A stretch of 64,000 nt of DNA from Lantana camara (GCA_037501455.1 CM074864.1:26406001-26470000); one strand, 5' to 3'; positions 36,510 through 48,161 are shown, counted from the stretch's first letter. A program made the numbers and translations. Notes: a model not told the origin generated them from the letters alone.

Positions 36510-39500
36510 TGTAGCACCCGGAGCGGCGAGCCACCACATCCCCCCCACCTAGACCCGAGCCCACATATAAAATAGAAATCCATACACGAGCCCAAGACTA
36601 AGCGAACGGGAACCTACACCCACTCGCTAAGCCAGGCGGAGCTAAGATAAGACCAGAGCACGCAAAACAAGCAGGAAACAAAAGCATGTAACAAAAACCA
36701 AGAAGATAAATCCATAAAAACGGGTTCAACTATCCCTAGAGACCTGTCCCGGATATAAAAATCAAGAATTCATACATAATTCACTAAAAAATGCATAATG
36801 TATACATACTTCCACTATCAAAATTGAATCAAATACAAGATGTGTCGGAATGCAAATGAAATGTAACTCGAGTTAGGAGACTAGAACTTGCCCGACTCAC
36901 GACTCTGCCTAGCACGGTCCAAAACCTGCGAACTGAAAAGCCGAAAAGAGAGGGTCAATCCACCGACTGAGTGAGGGGGCTAATGCACACCCACACACGT
37001 ATACATATAGAGCAAAGCACCTAATGAATAAAAGACTATGAACCGGGATAGGGTTTTGCAAACTAAAGTCATTTTCGAGTCAAACTTAAACTTATACTGA
37101 TCGAAACATAACAAACTTAACATATTCGTATTATAATATAAAGGAAATCTCATATCCCGTTTCATAATCAACATATCAAACTAATTCTTATACTCGGCGA
37201 GCACGGGTCTTACTCTAGCTCCCCAATTCTTAATATAAATACAAAACGGAAAGCATAATTCACAAACAATTGATCCCCAACATCCATGTAGTTCGGGGAG
37301 CAAGCCCTCACTACAGATAACCATTACCAAAATCACACGAGGTAGCTAATCCACGTTATGCCTTCCCCGGTTACCACCGAGGGCTTAAAGCACCACGCTT
37401 CCTCAACCATCACGAGTCGCACATGAGTACTTCAAATGAGAGCGTGCACAGGGGTCATAACCGGCGACCCCATGGTCGCCCTGGGTCTCCCTTACCCACG
37501 TCTCGGGGAGGCCCTAAAGCAAACCATTACCAACACAATACCATAACTCGCTACTTACCAAACTTATCATATCAAAACTTACATACTTTATCAGAGCATA
37601 CCTTACCTTGCAACTTAGCATATGCTATAGACGTACCTCTCCTTGTCATCCTAATCCATAGCTAGTATGAAGACACACGATTTGGAGCATAGTTTTGTTG
37701 TAAAACAGTAAGCTTACATACGTTTATACTTATAGTTTTCAAAACCCATAATCATTTGACAAGGTCATAAACATGTTATATAAACACTTATCTATTATAT
37801 AAATATAATAATATATTTGCATACGGGCTTGAAAACGACTACATAAGGTTGTAGGTCACATTAACTATAAGGAAACAAACCTAAAACCTCACCTTTTACC
37901 AAGAATGCTCACGAACAAGCATTGACGACCAAGAAGTAGCTTAAATGGTGGAACCGACTCCTCCGAAACTCAATTCTGAGAAAACGAACATAAACTTATG
38001 ACTTAGACTCGATCAAGAACCACTTAGATGCACGGCGATGCATATGGATGCAAATGAATGAAATGAATACAAATGACATGCAAGAATGCATCACTCAAGC
38101 CATTCAAGTTCAAAACTCATATAAAGTGTTTCATATCACTTCATAAACGTAATTCATAAAATGTAACAAATAATTAAATCACAAAATTACACTTAGAGCA
38201 CATGTTTCATGCGTAAGAATTCAAATAAAAACACAAGTCATTCATAGTTTATACCATAATATACAAAACTGAATCAAATAAATTAATAATTACATAATTA
38301 CACAATTTATATATTTATATATATACCAAAGTAAATGTGCCAGTAGCCATACACATGCATGTAGCCTCAATTAATATCATAAGATAGCTTTCACAAAATT
38401 AGATCTTATTATAATGTATGAACCCCACGTAATATCATGCAAAAGGATAAAATAATTAAACATTAAATGCAAGGAAGCAAATTGAGCAAGGATAGGAGCA
38501 ACCATCATCTCCCCCCTATCGGGGAGATTTCGTTCAGCACTTTTCGCGGCTGGGGAAACATGTAAAAATGACACGGATGGTCCCTCACACAAAGTCCCCG
38601 GCCGGGGACTTCTCTTCAAAATCTCCCCTCCCGGGGAGATATTTCCCGGCGCAAATGTGCAGTAGCATCGCAGCTTTCTCCCCTGTTCGAAGGCAACGCA
38701 CAGTAGCAGCAAATAACAAAGTACAAGGCAACAAATAGTAGGTAACAAACACAGTAAGAACAACACTCCAAACTTACACAAATCACCAACAAGAAAAAGG
38801 AAACATAGCAGCCACGAGAGGAAAGGAAAAGCTTGAAAACCTTCATGCTCATCAATGGTGATTTCACATACAATCCACATACAACCAATTCAAGCATATA
38901 TGCACATAATACCAGCTATGAGGAACACATTTCACGTACCAATTCCAAGAAAACCGAACTCAAACCATGAATTCCTAAAGTGAAGGTTTAACCTAACTAT
39001 TCACCATATTATTCAAACTCATACGAATCATGGATGAAAGCTGGAAATTCACAGATGGAAATGCTCATAAGATCATGGAGAATTCAAATATTAACTCACC
39101 ACTGGAAGAAGTTGGAGGATAAGAGAGATTGACCTAAAAAATCTCTTGGTTGAAAAGTGATAATGGAGGGATGAAGGGTTTTCTCCAAATTGCTACTGAT
39201 TTCCTTTCTTTCTTGGTTATGGTTCGGTCCAAATGAAAAGGGAAATATAGGGTGCTGATTTGGGAAGAAGTGGGGCCAAGAATCAGGTGAAAATACCAAG
39301 AAATGAGGGACTTATGTGTAAATAAGTGAAAGGTTGTCATATGAGCGCGGCACAAAGTTACAGGCTGATTTCGGTGTACCAAATGAAGTTAGAAAAATTT
39401 AAGGCTTGTTCCATTGCACTCGAATCATCGAAACGAGTTCAACGGAGTTGACAGAATTTTGAATCCGAATTCCCGAGCTCAAGTTATACTACCCGAAACC

Positions 39501-39808
39501 CAAGGTGCGCTAAGAACAATTTAGCCCCCTTTAGGTCACCCAAACCAAACAACTTCCGAAAACCCGACATATAAACCCAAAAACATATAACGATCATATA
39601 TTCACGTTCATAACTCATAAGACTCCAATATAACAGAAAAGCACAAAATTTTGATCTCAAATCGAATAAAACGCAACACGTTTCAACAAAGAGGCAAATA
39701 ATTCAAATAAGTGAATTCAAATTTCAAAAGAAATAATAATTAAACAATTAAATTAACAATTAAATGAAATTAAATTAACCTGTACGGCTGATCAGACGGG
39801 GTGTTACA
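36510..39808 (-). repeat. LARD array LTR3 (3299 bp; true 5' LTR of the minus-strand insertion)
   Basis: Left half identical to LTR2. From 38147 rightward it diverges from LTR1/LTR2 by scattered substitutions and small indels, so the original insertion is much older than the duplication. Right edge GGGTGTTACA, followed by TSD GAGGG. Confidence 0.88.
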
Positions 39809-39997
39809 GAGGGAGTAACGCCCGTTACTCTCTCCAGGTTGAGCTGCTGCTGCTATTAACGGGGGTCACTCCCATTCCTCTTGGGAGTGTTAACCCCCGT
39901 TCCCTGTGTGTGTGTCCATGTGTTTATTGTTTATGTGAGGTTTGTGTGTGTGTGTGTTTAATTGTGTATTTGTGTATATGTGTACTTGTGTGTGTAT

Positions 39998-40016
39998 ATC
40001 TATATCTATCTATCTA

Positions 40017-40054
<38 letters not shown>

Positions 40055-40055
40055 A
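39998..40055. repeat. Compound CTAT/CT/TA microsatellite
   Basis: Successive TATC, TC and TA runs within the 3' LTR. Confidence 0.85.
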
Positions 40056-40571
40056 TATTAAGTGTTATATATGTACTATAATGCATGTTTTATGCTATGG
40101 TTTTAATATGGATTTATTTTGTTAAGTTTATATATGTTAGGATCCTAGATAATTTGGTCTCACGTGCATGACTTTTGTGCTTCGTTTCATGCTCTTTAAT
40201 GCCTCCTTTTATGTTTTTATAACTTTGATGTTATATCAACGTGTTATGAGTGTCGCATGAGAATTATGGATTCGTTTCACATGAAATATGTGACTTATGA
40301 TTCAATATGATCTAATATGGCATTATATGACCTAAGTGCTCTCTCATTTCATTATTTATGCAGCATTTGCATTCATATACATTTGCCGAGCATCTATTTG
40401 GTGCATATTGAGTCTAAGTTTGTTGTTTGCTCTTTGTTTTGTCCTTAGGTTCGTTCCATGGGTGACGAGTTGGTCTCTTAGAAGTGTTTTGGTTCGTCGC
40501 GTCCGGTTTGGTCGACAAGGTGAGGTTTTCTTTCTTTTAGTTAATATTACCTACAACCCTACGTGAGTTTT

Positions 40572-40577
40572 AATATA

Positions 40578-40640
<63 letters not shown>

Positions 40641-40651
40641 GTATATAGATA
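40572..40651. repeat. (TA)n microsatellite
   Basis: Interrupted TA run, counterpart of the shorter tract at 10063-10093. Confidence 0.9.
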
Positions 40652-40903
40652 TGTGTTTGATAAGTATTTTGTGGGAATTGGCCTGTTTCCTATGAAATCT
40701 TTTGAAAACGCTTTTATATATATATAAGCTACGTTTTTGTTTGTTTGTTTTAGAAAAGGGTTGGTGTGTGTTATTTTTAAACTAGCGAGTTTTTGTTTGT
40801 CTCTCGTTCGCCATAGTTTGATGTGTGTACGGGGTTCTCATTGCGTTACATGTGTCAGACTACGGTGCGGGGGATGTGGTGCCCTGTGCTGCAGGGTGCT
40901 ACA

Positions 40904-42215
40904 CTTTTTCTCCTGTGGTGAGACTCACCTCTATTGGCCTAATCCTAGCCCTGGTTACCCATTTGGATTTAGAATTATTCCAAATGGACGTAAAGACTCC
41001 TTTCCTCAATGGTAACCTTGAGGAAGAGATTTATATGGATCAACCTATTGGTTTTGTATCAAAATGTCAAGAAGATAAAGTTTGTCGCCTGAAGAGATTC
41101 ATGTATGGTCTAAAGCAGTCTTCCAGATCATGGTACTTCAAATTCCATGAAGCCATTTCGGAGTTTGGGTTGAACATGATAGATGAAGATCATTATGTGT
41201 ATGTCAGGAAAACTACAGAAGGGATTATGTTTCTTTCTCTGTACGTTGATGACATTCTTTTGGTTGGGAACAACATGGAGATGATCAATGCTACTAAGCA
41301 ATGACTATCCTCTGTTTTTAAGATGAATGATACAGGTGAGGCAAGGTATGTCCTTGGCATTGAAATAATGAGAGATCGTTATAAGAAAATTCTTGGTTTG
41401 TCTCAAGAAACTTATATTAAGAAAATATTGGAACGTTTTCAAATGTATTATTCCAAACCCGTTGATACTCCATTTGAGAAGGGTCTGACCTTAAGCCTTG
41501 ATCAATGCCCTAAAACAGATAAAGAAAAAGAGCAAGTGAGCAATGTTCCTTATGGTAGTGCCGTACGGAGCTTGATATATGCCATGTTATGTACAAGGCC
41601 TGACATCTGTTTGTGGTTGGTTTGGTGAGCCGTTATCAAAGTGACCGAGGACCTACTCATTAGCAAGCGGCCAAGAGAATCATGAGATACCTTCGCGGTA
41701 CCAGTGACTTAGTCCTTTACTATCAAGGTGGGGACTTGAGACTCAAGGGGTATTCGGATGCTGATTGGGGAGGTGATGTAGATAAATCTGAGTCCACCTC
41801 CGGATACGTTTTTATCCTTGGTGGAGGAGCCTTATCGTGGTGTAGTAAGAAGCAAGACTGTATAGCCTTATCAACCATGGAAGCAGAGTATGTTGCATGT
41901 TGTCCTACCACGCAGGAGGCGATTTGGCTGAAAGAGTTTCTGAAGGACCTCAACCTCACCTCGGGGGTTGATGAACCTATAGAAATAAGATGTGACAATA
42001 CGTCTGCCATTCAATTTGGCAAAGATCCAAAATATCATCGAAAGACCAAGCATATGAAGAGGTGTTATCATTTCGTACGAGACGCCATACAAAAGAATGA
42101 AGTTATCTTTAAGTATATATCCACTAATAAAATGATTATTGATCCATTAACTAAACTTATTCCTAGGGATGCTTTTAAAGCTTATATGTTAAGCCTAGGA
42201 TTGCGAAGGATTTAG
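40904..42215 (+). pseudogene. copia pol fragment: RT C-terminal part and RNase H
   Basis: RT motifs in order: FSPVVRLTSI at the break, QMDVKTPFLNG near 40982, YGLKQSSRSW near 41105 and the active-site YVDDILLVGN near 41244. RNase H follows with YSDADWGGD near 41753, TMEAEYVA near 41875 and CDNTSAIQF near 41994. Three lesions: a TGA at 41302-41304 where the family has Trp, a one-base deletion near 41610 after the CTRPDIC motif, and a TAG at 41661-41663. The last frame (41682-42215) ends normally. A dead copy, but RNase H is well preserved. Confidence 0.9.
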
Positions 42216-43228
42216 TGTGTTGGATCAATTTTATTATGTATTAGACTTTTTTATTTGTGTTGAGCATTATTGAAATAAAATCGTTATTTCTTGGTCAATG
42301 CTTTTTCCTACACAATTGTTTTATTAGGCACATAAAATTGTCACAAGGCTTTTGATTCACTCTGTCACATGAGTAATCGCCCTAATGCATGAGTCATGAT
42401 CAGGATGAGACTGAACCATGTTAACACTAGGTGTGTGTAACATTGGAATATTATCTTACTTGTGCTGTAAGGATAATAATGATAGACTTAGTTGTCACCT
42501 TAGTAAGTCTAAGATGAGACTCAAGATGAGTCGAGTATGGAAATTTGTATTTTCATATTAAAGCTTTAAAGCCGAATTCAGAACGCTAGATGAACACTGA
42601 GTGTGTTTGATCGAGTGGTTCAAGTTAGATTTTTTAGTAAAAATCTAGATTATGAATTCGCATGGCATATATACGTGACATGCATACCTTAGTAGGAGTT
42701 ATGCCATGACACACATATCATACTGTGTGTGCTCTTTGACGACCGTTACAAAGGGTGACAATTGATTCCCTTCGCTTGTCACTATGTGACCTTACGGACT
42801 TGTGTCACCATTTGACCGATGCTCTTTGACCTAGAACTATGACTTGAAATCGAAGATTGATGATGCTACTTTATTGTGTTTTTCCAAGGACTAAGATCTA
42901 TACAGTCCAGAGGTGCACAATAGGAAAGTAGTCGAGCTAAGATGTATTGTCATAGTGTCTAGGGAACAATCATTTTGTCTTCACCATATTAGCCCGGGCG
43001 ACTATATGCGTTATAGTCATATAATATCGATATGGTATAAAGCGATATTGTATGCTATTGGTGACGACTCAAATGATTTGGGGTATCGTACATGAAAAAA
43101 TGTTATGTTAGTTGGATGATGATTTAATATAACATTATTTGTTACTTTTTGGTCACACACCCCATTTCTTGTATGAAACGTAAGAGATGTATTGTTATAA
43201 AATTATTTTGTATAATTAAATGGCTTAT
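42216..43228 (+). other. copia 3' untranslated stretch
   Basis: About 1 kb between the RNase H stop and the PPT without a convincing ORF or recognisable signal. It is unusually long for a copia element, in which pol usually ends close to the PPT. Confidence 0.5.
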
Positions 43229-43244
43229 GTGGCCGAGTGGGAGC
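43229..43244 (+). promoter_or_regulatory. copia polypurine tract
   Basis: GTGGCCGAGTGGGAGC directly before the LTR; AGTGGGAG is the usual copia PPT core. Confidence 0.8.
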
Positions 43245-43589
43245 TGTAGTTAAATTGGGTCTGACCACATCCCTAAATAATAGGAATCAATTTAGGCAAC
43301 TGATGTGGGCCTATGACAAGCTCATAGAATAGAGTTTATGTAATCCTGATTCTATCCTATATATACTGAGATTATCTGTGAGATAAATAACATAGGATAT
43401 ACAGCATACTCAGATAATAGATCTCTCTTACGTAGTCCATCATCCACAGACTAGAGATTTGGGGCGTGGAAATACGGTGACTCTAGTAGCCACCTTCAAG
43501 ATTACAGTCAAGGTTGCAGTGGGCGCAAAGCGACAATCGAATCCGAATTCACTTCCGGAAAAAGGTTATTCCGATTATATGTTCCTACA
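43245..43589 (+). repeat. copia 3' LTR (345 bp)
   Basis: Starts TGTAG and ends CTACA (5-bp terminal inverted repeat), after a PPT. CTATATATAC near 43367 is a candidate TATA box. The TSD candidate on the right is ATTCC (43590-43594); its partner is outside the window. Confidence 0.85.
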
Positions 43590-43599
43590 ATTCCAATTA

Positions 43600-43740
43600 A
43601 ATTAATAATTAAATGAGTTAATTAGTGAGCAAGAAAGCTAATCCCATTGGGTCTTGGAAACCCTAGGGGTTCGAACCACCATGTATGAATACAAGGGATG
43701 GTGATTCTCTTATCCTTTAGACCAACGCTCTTGAAGCATT
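43600..43740 (-). other. tRNA-like / SINE-head relic
   Basis: On the minus strand, TTGGTCTAAAGGATAAGAG (about 43727-43709) resembles a Pol III A box and GGTGGTTCGAACCCC (about 43680-43666) contains a canonical B box, at tRNA-like spacing. The part between does not fold into a good tRNA by eye and no CCA-side acceptor partner is evident. Either a SINE head or a decayed tRNA-derived piece. Confidence 0.35.
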
Positions 43741-44781
43741 AAGTTTTTAAGAAAAAATAAATGAAATGTTTTTCAATAAAAATTATCTTAGCCTAACACA
43801 AGCCATAGAACTAGCATTCTCACTCGCTTTGGAGGATTGTCTGCTTTGAGATCTAATCGAAGGACGTTCGAGGGACATTCCGCCTGAAGGATGTTCGATA
43901 AGCGGTATCGACATCACAAGAAAGCTTCTATTAACGTGAGTTTCTTGATACACCCTACGATACGATATGAACATTACAAGTCTTTTAGATCTACTTTTGG
44001 GAAAAAAATTAAACTTTCGCTGAGCATACTCTGTCGTTTTCCGACACTAAGAGCTTGTCAAACTACGCCTTCAACTCCAACAACCCTGTTAGAGTCTTCC
44101 GAAAGAGAATCTTCAAACAAAGATCAACTTCCAGGATGAAGACCACGACAACTCAATGCTCCCTTCAAGTGGTATAGAATTTCACCTTCAAGGAGTCATC
44201 AAAGATATCTTACTATGACCTTCGTCTCCTCAAGCTTGGCTCGATCCCTCGGTTATCCCAAAGGTAAGCCATAAAACTTATCGCACTGTCCCGGATTGAA
44301 CAACTGCTCCTCAAAGGATATAGACAGGTTAGCCTTCAATCTAATCCCCGAAAATATTGTTGAGTCCAAATGGAACTCCTAAAAGCAACCACCAACACAA
44401 AAAGGCACTCGAGCAACAAACCCACCCCTAAGGTAACTCCGTACCTCAAGAAGGCGCCTTTAAACAACCACCAAAAGCTCGGCCCTCACAACTCACCAAC
44501 CACTCGAGCACTCTCCTCACAAAACTCTCTCAAAGAAGAGAGTTCACACCAAAGAAGGGAAGCAACAACACAAGAAACAAGCAAACACTAAAAGCAACAA
44601 AGAGAGAAAGGTAACAAATAAATGGGTTACCCCGAGAATAAAATATGCATGTATGAGATGCCATGTATGTTTTAGTGTACCTTTCACCATGGGAGATAGT
44701 GTCAAACTCGGGGTCTAATGGGCCTTGAATCGAAATCCCAGAACAGCGGCGCTTCATAAATCTTTGATTCTTGTTCTCCGG

Positions 44782-45617
44782 GCAAGCTTTCATCTTTTTT
44801 CCGAATTTCCCGCATTCGAAACATCATCCCGATTTCTTCTTACAATTCTCCTCTGTATGATTTGGACCTTTACAAAAAGCACAATGAATCGGGGTCAATA
44901 GAGCGGGCACTGAAACCAATCTCGGCAATCGAAGCTTCTTTTCCTTGAATGAGTTGACATCTCGAAATCCTCGGGGTCTCTATTGTGGCACTGGCCTCTT
45001 GCCCAAACTTGAACTTGAACTGGATCCTTGTCCCAATTGAGAGGTGTGAGACTTCAATCGTTGTTTATCTATTTCACCTTGAACTACCTTTGTCATTGCC
45101 TCGGACCAAAGATTCACCGTCGAAGCACCAAGAGTTTGTTGAATGTCATTCTTAAGTTCTAACATAAAATTCCGGGCTTTAAGTCGGTAGTTGTTGACGA
45201 CTGGTGTAGCATAAGGGCCCGATCTTTCAAGTTTTTCCATATAATCCTCCGCCATCTACAAATCTTGTTGGAGATCTAAAAATTCCCGAAGTCTTTCTAC
45301 TCTTGCGCTAGAAGGAATATACTTTTTGTGGAATTCCCGAATGAAATTCTCCCATGTAAGCTCTTCTCCGGACCTTGCCAATTCTAATCTTACTTCATTG
45401 AGCCTAATGGAAGCTTGACCTTGAACAAAACGAGAAGTATAATTCACCCTATCTTGTGGTGTTCCTCATAGAGTATTCCAAATCCACGAAATCTCTAAAA
45501 TCAATAATTCGGCTTTGACATTGTCACTTCCGAACCACATTGAGGATTGCAATCTCGAAACTCTCGATAGGTCAGAGGCAATTGTTCTTCTCCCAAGAAT
45601 GAGTGTTGGGAAGACAT
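44782..45617 (-). pseudogene. Gypsy-type gag relic
   Basis: ATG at 45617 opens MSSQHSFLGEEQLPL. A frameshift between about 45500 and 45447 leads into the Gag core (WENFIREFHKKYIPSSARVE near 45355), followed by an in-frame TAG at 45256-45258 and more core to 44980. Two zinc knuckles follow: CAFCKGPNHTEENC (44883-44842) intact, and CFECGKFGKKMKAC (44823-44782) with Lys in place of the essential His, with a TGA between them. The paired-knuckle layout matches the LARD gag relic at 26547, supporting relatedness. Confidence 0.7.
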
Positions 45618-45728
45618 CGTGAAAATGAAATACAATCCAAGAAAATATTGATGCAACGGAGGGTTTAGTGCATGTTCATGTGAACAATTAATACAAATAA
45701 TAACAAATAAATCACATAAGTGATGTGG

Positions 45729-46142
45729 TGTCACGTCCCGGGTCCGCGGGCCCGTTGGACGAGAGCTCAAGTCTCTCGAAGCCCACCGAGTATAACCTGA
45801 AATTGGGCTTAAACCACTACCCAAAAGGGATATCCATTGATTATACTTGGACTCTTTAACTTATATACTGAACTTAATCCTTATACTTTCCCGATATGGG
45901 ATCGCGACGTGCTCGTCGCGGCATGACATATAACCCATGACCGACTCGTCTGTGTTGGGACTCTAGAGGTGGCTCCTATGGGCTCAAGAGATGGCTCCCA
46001 CACATGTAGCACTTTTCCCCATATAGCACTTAGCTCCTGCGGCTGATGAGCGGCTCTGATACCATCTGTCATGACCCGGGTCCGTGGGCCCATTGGAGAC
46101 TTGCGCTCGCATCTAATGGGCCCACAGACCCCGGGCGTGACA
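45729..46142 (-). mobile_element. TRIM-like miniature LTR element (414 bp)
   Basis: Bounded by TGTCACGTCCCGGG on the left and CCCGGGCGTGACA on the right, with a perfect TSD TGTGG (45724-45728, 46143-46147). The uninterrupted target is visible in the related sequence near 15250-15275. Inside is a minus-strand PBS TGGTATCAGAGCC (46064-46052), two bases from a 76-bp terminal repeat (46067-46142). The opposite repeat matches only over about the first 30 bases, so the second LTR is rearranged or diverged. No coding capacity. Confidence 0.6.
46052..46064 (-). other. TRIM-like element primer-binding site
   Basis: Minus strand TGGTATCAGAGCC, initiator tRNA-Met type, next to the 76-bp repeat. Confidence 0.6.
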
Positions 46143-46593
46143 TGTGGTGAATGCAAACAAGCACATAATCCTAAGCCGAACATCCTAGACAAACCCGACA
46201 CGACACTAGTGTTGGAAAACACGAATCAGAAAGCAGCGAAATTTAAAAAATTTTCCCAACAAAAGGACCTAGAACTCGCAATCGTGTAACCAAATTCGTA
46301 AAGATAGAAAACTTACTTTTCTTTTATTCTTTCTTGAAGCGTTTCAAGCCACCCAAGAATGCTCTTCTCGCGGCTTGATCCCCTCTCCTTGGTAAAGCTC
46401 GAATCTTCAAACTTCTAACTTGAAGTCTCTAGAGAAAGTCCACCAACTTGATCACAATCTAACTAGTAAGGATGCTAGTTCTCTAGTTAGTGTTTAGGCT
46501 TAACCTAGGGTTTAATTTAATCTTGGAGAAAGGAAGGTGTTCAACACATGAACCAAGAATTATCTATTAGCTCCATAAGGAGCTCGAGCTCCC

Positions 46594-46603
46594 CTATTTA
46601 TAG
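46594..46603 (-). promoter_or_regulatory. TATA box of LTR-A
   Basis: Minus strand CTATAAATAG within a C/G-flanked inverted repeat (CTCCC...GGGAG), about 330 bases downstream of the CACGTG cluster in the direction of transcription. It leaves roughly 350 bp for R and U5. Confidence 0.7.
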
Positions 46604-46927
46604 GGAGGGGGGTGCCGAAATTCCTAGTCCTTTATGGGCTAGGATTTTGGTCCCTCTCTCCTATTACTTGTTCATCAAGTGTTTTCCAACTTTGACTTTG
46701 AATTCTAATTCAAGTCAACTTTTAAGAGAGCTAAAAATATCCAAACTATTTTTGGATAATTTTATACTTTATTTATTATAAAATAAATAACTTATTTTTA
46801 TCTAATTAATTAATTCGTAATTAATTAACTAGATTATTTTCTCCAAAATTAGACTTTCTTTTTAATTCAAAATTAAACCAAAGTCTATTAAATAATTAAC
46901 TAATTAATTATTTAATATATATATATA

Positions 46928-47000
46928 CACACGTGTGTGACACGTGTCACAGTGACACGTGTCACTCACGTGAGCCACACGTGTGACTTCACACGTGTGG
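46928..47000 (-). promoter_or_regulatory. CACGTG (G-box) cluster in LTR-A
   Basis: Six CACGTG hexamers in 73 bp, several within longer palindromes (CACACGTGTG, GACACGTGTC). CACGTG is the core bound by plant bZIP and bHLH factors (G-box/ABRE class). The place upstream of the TATA box fits an LTR enhancer. Confidence 0.7.
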
Positions 47001-48145
47001 AACCCTCTTGGCCCGATTAACTCGTTTAATCATTTTTAAGCCTCAACTCATGTAACCAAGTTGTTGTGTGTGACCCTCTAGGTTCTCAATTCAATTAGCA
47101 GTGACCCCAATTAATTAATTCACTAATTAATTAATCAGTCCACAGATTAAACGACCATAGTCTAGCAACAGGTGTTTAACCCCTATCTGAATTGGAATGT
47201 TCGGATTCGACAGAACCTTTAAGTCATTGATCCATGTGAGATACAATCCTCCTACTTACTATCTCTCAACCAAGATCTAGGGCAAGGGAATAATCAGAAC
47301 CCTAATAATCCGGTCTTAAAGCTAAGTGCATTTCATATCCATTTGATCTCAATCCAAGAAACCCTTTTCTTGATGTCTTGATCTACTGCTTTGGCCAAGG
47401 ACTCCATATAGCATATGAATGACTTACACAATAAGAGATCACCTTGCAAATGCAAGTGTAAGTCCTTTCTTGATTCTCATTCACTTTCATGAGTCACTTG
47501 TGCAGCCCCAGCATAAGCCTTGAATCAGTTGTCTAAGGCGACACCCTTTAAAGCTTATACCTAAGACTACAGAGTTAACTCATAAAGTGACAAGGAACCT
47601 CAAGTGTAAGGATCAATTAATCACATCAATGACTCGTGAGATATTTCCTAATCTGGAAGTTTCCATTTCCTGAAATAGAAACTTCCTTTCCCATTTAGGA
47701 ATGTTCTCACACGGGGCACCTCAGTGAACTTACTTATTAAAGTAAGCACCCTCATGTATCACGCACGTATCAACTATACACTTTGCACCTCCATGAAACA
47801 AGGTGGTCCTTCTTAAGGGCGTGATCCCACAAGCAAGCCTTAGAGGAGTCAGGTTGACACTCCCACTGTCTGTAGGACTCATCGGCTTGGAGTATTTTAC
47901 TAATCATGACTTATGTGATATAGGGCTCGTTTCATGAACCATTTCACCTAAATGGTAGAGTCCTAAAGTCATCAGGATTAGGGGAGTTCTCATACATGCA
48001 CAGCTAAAGTAAACTCATACCAAACAAGAGCATATAAAGAAGTGTTGCCTCAATTCGTTATTTCATTCAAAGATTGTCTGTGATTACAATAAGGAAAAGT
48101 ACAAAGCGGATATACAATCGGCTTTCTAGGGCACTATTCCTAACA

Positions 48146-48159
48146 ATCTCCCACTTGCC
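48146..48159 (-). promoter_or_regulatory. copia array polypurine tract, copy 1
   Basis: Minus strand GGCAAGTGGGAGAT directly before LTR-A; the gag-pol stop lies almost on top of it. Confidence 0.85.
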
Positions 48160-48161
48160 CG

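Larger units (their letters stand above)
19085..39808 (-). mobile_element. Tandem LARD array: LTR-int-LTR-int-LTR, 9036-bp unit
   Basis: Three LTRs (19085-21760, 27474-30796, 36510-39808) separate two internal regions (21761-27473, 30797-36509). Any position in the first copy plus 9036 gives the second. The array has a single perfect TSD, GAGGG at 19080-19084 and 39809-39813, proving one original insertion that was later expanded in place. At least five single-base differences separate the two units over some 9 kb. The middle LTR matches LTR3 in its left half and LTR1 in its right half, the exact signature of unequal crossing-over between the two LTRs. Internal regions are short and coding-poor, fitting a large non-autonomous derivative. 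Confidence 0.92.
39814..40903 (+). repeat. 3' LTR of plus-strand element, piece 2
   Basis: Continues 19084 after removal of the array and one TSD copy. Starts with nested inverted repeats (GTAACGCCCGTTAC region; arms TAACGGGGGT...CACTCCC / GGGAGTG...AACCCCCGTT at 39857-39901), then microsatellites, then sequence shared with 10000-10260 and 11225-11337. Ends GGGTGCTACA at 40903, next to a copia RT sequence. Confidence 0.85.
40904..43589 (+). mobile_element. Ty1/copia element, 3' part only
   Basis: Begins abruptly inside RT where the gypsy-type LTR ends (40903), so the plus-strand gypsy-type element inserted into this copia element; the 5' part must lie left of the window or be lost. Contains RT (part), RNase H, a 1-kb untranslated stretch, PPT and 3' LTR. 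Confidence 0.85.
43741..46209 (-). mobile_element. Decayed gypsy-type element, minus strand
   Basis: Reverse-complement similarity to the plus-strand internal region at 15190-17000 identifies it. From right to left: 5' leader sequence (46205-45618, interrupted by the TRIM-like insert), gag relic (45617-44782), then non-coding backbone (44781 to about 44000). From 43741 to 44000 I recognise nothing. The LTRs are not visible; the copia array cut it at 46209. Confidence 0.7.
46210..48145 (-). repeat. copia array LTR-A (1936 bp)
   Basis: Plus-strand edges TGTTGGAAAAC and ATTCCTAACA (minus strand TGTTAGGAAT...TCCAACA). PPT on its right and gypsy relic on its left: the 3' LTR of the left copy. Confidence 0.92.

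Noticed and set aside
19085..39808. Two independent insertions of the same element side by side
   Set aside because: Only one TSD encloses the array, the middle LTR is shared and mosaic, and both copies carry the same nested solo LTR at the same base.
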